From: Methanobacterium sp.
GTDB lineage: Archaea; Methanobacteriota; Methanobacteria; Methanobacteriales; Methanobacteriaceae
Reading direction: 5' to 3'
Length of the DNA: 14,633 nt
NCBI GenBank assembly: GCA_030539815.1
Contig: JAUNXM010000043.1
Location: 1 to 14,633 of the forward strand
Shown here: positions 10,209-14,633 of the stretch, in pieces
Position numbering within the stretch: position 1 is the stretch's first letter
Layout of the letters: the number at the start of each line of letters is the position of its first letter
The notes under the pieces: generated by a model
Told to the model about the DNA's origin: nothing
Database searches by the model: none
What the model saw: the letters and a program-made list of their open reading frames with translations, nothing else
Program-made: the position numbers and the translations under genes

Positions 10209-11624
10209 TTAAGCGACATCATTTTTCACATCTTTCTTCTTTTCCCCTCTCCACCATGATACAAAGACCCCTATAAAGCACAGGGCGGTGAAGACCACGA
10301 AACAGAGCTGGATGCTTTCCAGTAACGCGGGGTACTGGTCAGGGGTTAACTGAACCCTTCCAATGAATAATGAGAAGACCAGGGTGGCTATTCCAATACT
10401 CATGGTCTGTCCTATGAGTCGCATGGTGCTCACTGTGGCGGAAGCTACTCCGTAAAATCTGCGCTCCACGGATCCCATTATCACGTTGGTGTTGGGAGAT
10501 GAGAATAGTCCGAATCCCAGTCCCAAAACTCCCAACCCTATGATTATATCGTTGAGGGGAGTGTTACCGTCGATGAAGGTTAAGGTAAACAGGGCCAGGG
10601 TCACCGTGGCCATACCTGTGGTGGCAATGAGGCGGGCATCGAAACGATCCGACATCCTACCAGCAATAGGTGCAGTTATGGCCATGATTATGGGTTGAGC
10701 AACCAGTATTAGTCCTGCAGTCTGTGGTTCCAGCCCCTTAATGAATTGTAAGTAATAACTCAGGAGTAGAGTAACCGCAAAGGTGGCACTGTAGTTTATA
10801 AGGGCTGCCAAGCTGGAAAATGTGAATGCGGTGTTTTTAAACAATCTTACATTGAATACTGGACTTTCAGTTTTGAGTTCCCATCTGAGGAATGCAAAAA
10901 ATCCGACAACTCCCAGTATTAACATGGCCCAACCATCCATCTGTGGTAAGCTGGAAAACCCGTACATCACCAAAAACAACATTAAACTGTAGAGTATGGA
11001 ACCTGTAAAGTCGAATTTTTCCCCCCTGGATGCAGCCCATTCATCATGGAGTTTCCAGAAGACAATGGCGGTAACCAGTAACCCGAACGGTATCATCAAT
11101 AGGAAGAGGCTTCTCCAACCAAGATACTGGGTCATTAACCCTCCTAGGACTGGTCCGAATGATAAACCTACGTAAACTGCGGCTACGTTAATTCCAATGG
11201 CCTTTCCACGGTGATGTGGTGGGTAGACTGAACTGATTATGGCCAGTCCAGTTACAAAGATCATAGCCGAACCAATACCCTGCAGTATCCTTGATCCGAT
11301 TAATGTATAAGCAGTGGGAGACAGGGCACATAACAGTGAAGACACTGTGAACAGGATTATCCCGTAGGTGAATATCTTCTTCATACCATGGATATCCGCC
11401 ACTCTACCGAAAGGTACCGCAAATATAGCTGCTGCCAGAAGGAATCCGTTGGTAACCCAGTTCAGGACTATGGCATCTGCACCGAAATCCAGTCCAATAG
11501 TGGGCAGTGCTATGTTAACCGATGAACCCATGAAGGGTGTGAAAAATGAAGCTATAGTGGCTGCTAAAAGTGCAGCGATTTTAATATCATTACTAACTAT
11601 AGGGGAGTTATCCGGAGGGGTCAT
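10209..11624 (-). CDS. MFS exporter, 14-TM DHA2 (EmrB/QacA-like) family
   Basis: A 471-aa polytopic membrane protein with about 14 hydrophobic segments, including an extra pair in the middle (about 208-224 and 231-247), which is the DHA2 layout. Family motifs: VNIALPTIG after TM1 (36-44), motif A GRVADIHGMKKIF (73-85), motif B RILQGIGSA (112-120, Arg112), and motif C GLSFGPVLGG (153-162) followed by LGWRSLF. These mark a proton-coupled drug or metabolite exporter in the cytoplasmic membrane; the substrate cannot be read from sequence. The TM1 acidic residue common in DHA2 pumps is replaced (Met32 by my alignment). The start ATG at 11624 has GGTGA (11630-11634) 5 nt upstream. The gene is preceded by its own promoter carrying a 10-bp direct repeat, so it may be separately regulated from the upstream serB/tbp cluster. 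Confidence 0.92.
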   Translation of the reverse strand: MTPPDNSPIVSNDIKIAALLAATIASFFTPFMGSSVNIALPTIGLDFGADAIVLNWVTNGFLLAAAIFAVPFGRVADIHGMKKIFTYGIILFTVSSLLCALSPTAYTLIGSRILQGIGSAMIFVTGLAIISSVYPPHHRGKAIGINVAAVYVGLSFGPVLGGLMTQYLGWRSLFLLMIPFGLLVTAIVFWKLHDEWAASRGEKFDFTGSILYSLMLFLVMYGFSSLPQMDGWAMLILGVVGFFAFLRWELKTESPVFNVRLFKNTAFTFSSLAALINYSATFAVTLLLSYYLQFIKGLEPQTAGLILVAQPIIMAITAPIAGRMSDRFDARLIATTGMATVTLALFTLTFIDGNTPLNDIIIGLGVLGLGFGLFSSPNTNVIMGSVERRFYGVASATVSTMRLIGQTMSIGIATLVFSLFIGRVQLTPDQYPALLESIQLCFVVFTALCFIGVFVSWWRGEKKKDVKNDVA

Positions 11625-11652
11625 TTAATTCACCATAATTATTGATAAAGTG

Positions 11653-11684
11653 TTAATAGATTATTATAATCCATTTAATAGATT
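11653..11684 (-). promoter_or_regulatory. MFS-gene promoter with 22-bp-spaced direct repeat
   Basis: TTAATAGATT occurs twice on the plus strand (11653-11662 and 11675-11684), offset by 22 bp, about two helical turns. Between and overlapping them the minus strand reads ATTATAATAA (11661-11670), a TATA-like element centred about 42 nt before the ATG. This would give a leader of about 17 nt containing the GGTGA ribosome binding site. The repeats are exact; operator function is inference. Confidence 0.45.
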
Positions 11685-11757
11685 TGATTAAAATTGAATT
11701 AATAATAATTGTATTATACTGGTAGATAAGTATTAATAAAAAAATATTTATCAGAAA

Positions 11758-11794
11758 AATAAAAGAAGTGGGGGAGGATGGGTCTGAGACAAAC

Positions 11795-11800
<6 letters not shown>
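11758..11800 (-). terminator. Stem-loop spanning the serB stop codon, then T-rich tract
   Basis: A perfect 7-bp inverted repeat, GTCTGAG (11782-11788) and CTCAGAC (11794-11800), encloses a 5-nt loop. The minus-strand stop codon TGA (11797-11795) lies within the stem. Further downstream on the minus strand comes a T-rich stretch (CTTCTTTTATTTTTC). It is a plausible transcript end or 3'-protecting hairpin for the tbp-serB message. Confidence 0.6.
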
Positions 11801-13299
<1,499 letters not shown>

Positions 13300-13313
13300 C
13301 TTAAAAAGATGAA

Positions 13314-13892
<579 letters not shown>

Positions 13893-13907
13893 AGTGCTAT
13901 TTTATTC

Positions 13908-13940
13908 TTTTATAAAAGGCTTTATATAAATTATATAAAT
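13908..13940 (-). promoter_or_regulatory. tbp promoter with tandem TATA boxes
   Basis: The minus strand carries ATTTATATAA (13931-13940), TTTATATAAAG (about 13920-13930) and CTTTTATAAAAG (about 13908-13919) in a row. The middle one would give a start near 13900 and a leader of about 40 nt. Which one is used cannot be told from sequence. Confidence 0.6.
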
Positions 13941-14299
13941 GACCGTGAATTGGACATAAAAATAGTTAGTTTTATACTACCCAATTTTTTATAAAAAGAC
14001 TCATTTATCTCACTTTCATCTAGATTTGTTCATGACCATATATATTAGTTTCCTGATTTGAGTTTTTAAAAATTATATAGATAAAGGTATGGTTTACCCT
14101 GAAATTTATAGCTTAATTATTCTGCAGTAAGATTTGACAGAATAGAATTAATAGAGCTTTTCTTAATCATGTGTAAAATAATTCCACATTAATAAACCTA
14201 TGGTCCCTCTAGCCTAACTAAACATATTAAATAATATTGAACATAATACCATCTAAGAATTGACTTATATATTAGATTATCCCTGGGGTGAGGAGTAAT
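13941..14299. other. AT-rich spacer between tbp and the divergent right-edge gene
   Basis: No convincing ORF is seen in this part of the 440-bp divergent spacer. It contains TATA-like stretches at about 14036-14046, 14070-14080, 14223-14238 and 14265-14275. The last two could serve the gene at 14300. It also contains one notable stem-loop followed by Ts (14110-14164). Confidence 0.55.
14066..14164 (+). ncRNA. Candidate small RNA or isolated terminator hairpin
   Basis: TATTCTG (14118-14124) pairs with CAGAATA (14138-14144). The stem extends with bulges through TTAAT/ATTAA (14113-14117 with 14147-14151) to AGC/GCT at 14110 and 14158. TTTTCTT follows directly. An ATATATATTA element (about 14036-14046) could start a transcript near 14066, giving about 100 nt. 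The hairpin is visible; the RNA is a hypothesis, and the start coordinate is only a spacing estimate. Confidence 0.2.
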
Positions 14300-14633
14300 A
14301 TGTTTGGTCCCAAGGTTTACCAGCAGCAACTCGATGAACTTGAAATTGATGGAATGGAAATAGATGTTTCAACCATTGAAGGGGCCATGCAGACCCTTAA
14401 TGAACTGGAAGAGTATGAAGGTATTTTGAAAAAAATGCGACACAATATTCGCACGGATATAAGAAATATTAGAAAGGAATATCTCCTTTTAATAAAGGAA
14501 TTAGAACCTTCACCAGAAGAAAAACAAAAAAGAAGTGCTAAAGAAGTTCAAAAAAGAATTAAAAAGAAAAAATCCATCTTAAAAAAGAGAAACACTAAAA
14601 TAAGGTCTTATGAAATTATTGAAACAATGGTGG
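14300..14633 (+). CDS. Unknown charged coiled-coil protein, N-terminal part
   Basis: The open frame starts at ATG 14300, behind GGGGTGAGGAG (14285-14294), and continues for 111 codons to the right edge without a stop. I do not recognise the protein. Residues 1-50 are acidic and helical (MFGPKVYQQQLDELEIDGME, then ENLKK-like turns around NELEEYEGILKKM). From about residue 50 it becomes strongly basic and helical (IRTDIRNIRKEYLLLIKEL, then a Lys/Arg-rich block around KRIKKKKSILKKR at 86-98). This suggests a coiled coil with possible nucleic-acid or membrane contact, but no function can be named. Probable TATA elements lie at 14223-14238 and 14265-14275. The gene is divergent from tbp. Confidence 0.75.
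   Translation, partial: MFGPKVYQQQLDELEIDGMEIDVSTIEGAMQTLNELEEYEGILKKMRHNIRTDIRNIRKEYLLLIKELEPSPEEKQKRSAKEVQKRIKKKKSILKKRNTKIRSYEIIETMV

Noticed and set aside
13994..14299. Possible tRNA or structured RNA gene in the spacer
   Set aside because: No acceptor, T-arm or anticodon-arm pattern could be found; only the single hairpin at 14110-14158 stands out.

Overview
The window looks like chromosomal DNA of a mesophilic methanogen of the order Methanobacteriales, most likely Methanobacterium or a close relative. The reasons are an archaeal TATA-binding protein, a HerA/NurA/Mre11/Rad50 operon, a secreted beta-helix surface protein with a Sec signal peptide, archaeal TATA boxes, ribosome binding sites matching GGAGGTGATC, oligo-T terminators and very AT-rich spacers around moderate-GC genes. 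The genus is inferred from gene content and style, not from a search.

Layout. The left edge (1-590, minus) holds the start of a secreted right-handed beta-helix (NosD-like) surface protein that runs off the window. After an AT-rich spacer come galE (minus, start reassigned to 1905) and, divergently, a lipoprotein thermonuclease (plus, 2103-2612). The nuclease converges on a gene for an unrecognised protein that appears to have two winged-helix domains joined by a long acidic/polar linker (minus, 2677-3498). That gene is divergent from a tightly coupled four-gene operon, nurA-herA-mre11-rad50 (plus, 3642-10062), in which every junction overlaps. The operon encodes the archaeal DNA-end resection machinery: Mre11-Rad50 opens and bridges ends, and HerA translocase with NurA nuclease carries out long-range 5' strand resection for recombination.

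Rad50 converges on a 14-TM MFS exporter (minus, 10209-11624). Upstream of it lies a second minus-strand cluster: tbp (13314-13859), then 31 bp later a phosphoserine phosphatase fused to a long coiled coil (11795-13282, TTG start with a strong Shine-Dalgarno sequence). A stem-loop at the end of that gene spans its stop codon. A 440-bp AT-rich spacer separates tbp from a divergent, truncated gene for a charged coiled-coil protein of unknown function (14300 to the right edge).

I see no mobile element, CRISPR array, tRNA or rRNA, and no clear new multi-gene system. The items most worth a second look are the double winged-helix gene and inverted repeats facing the recombination operon, the tbp leader dyad and tandem TATA boxes, the SerB-coiled-coil fusion, the two-turn direct repeat over the exporter promoter, and a possible small RNA or hairpin upstream of tbp.
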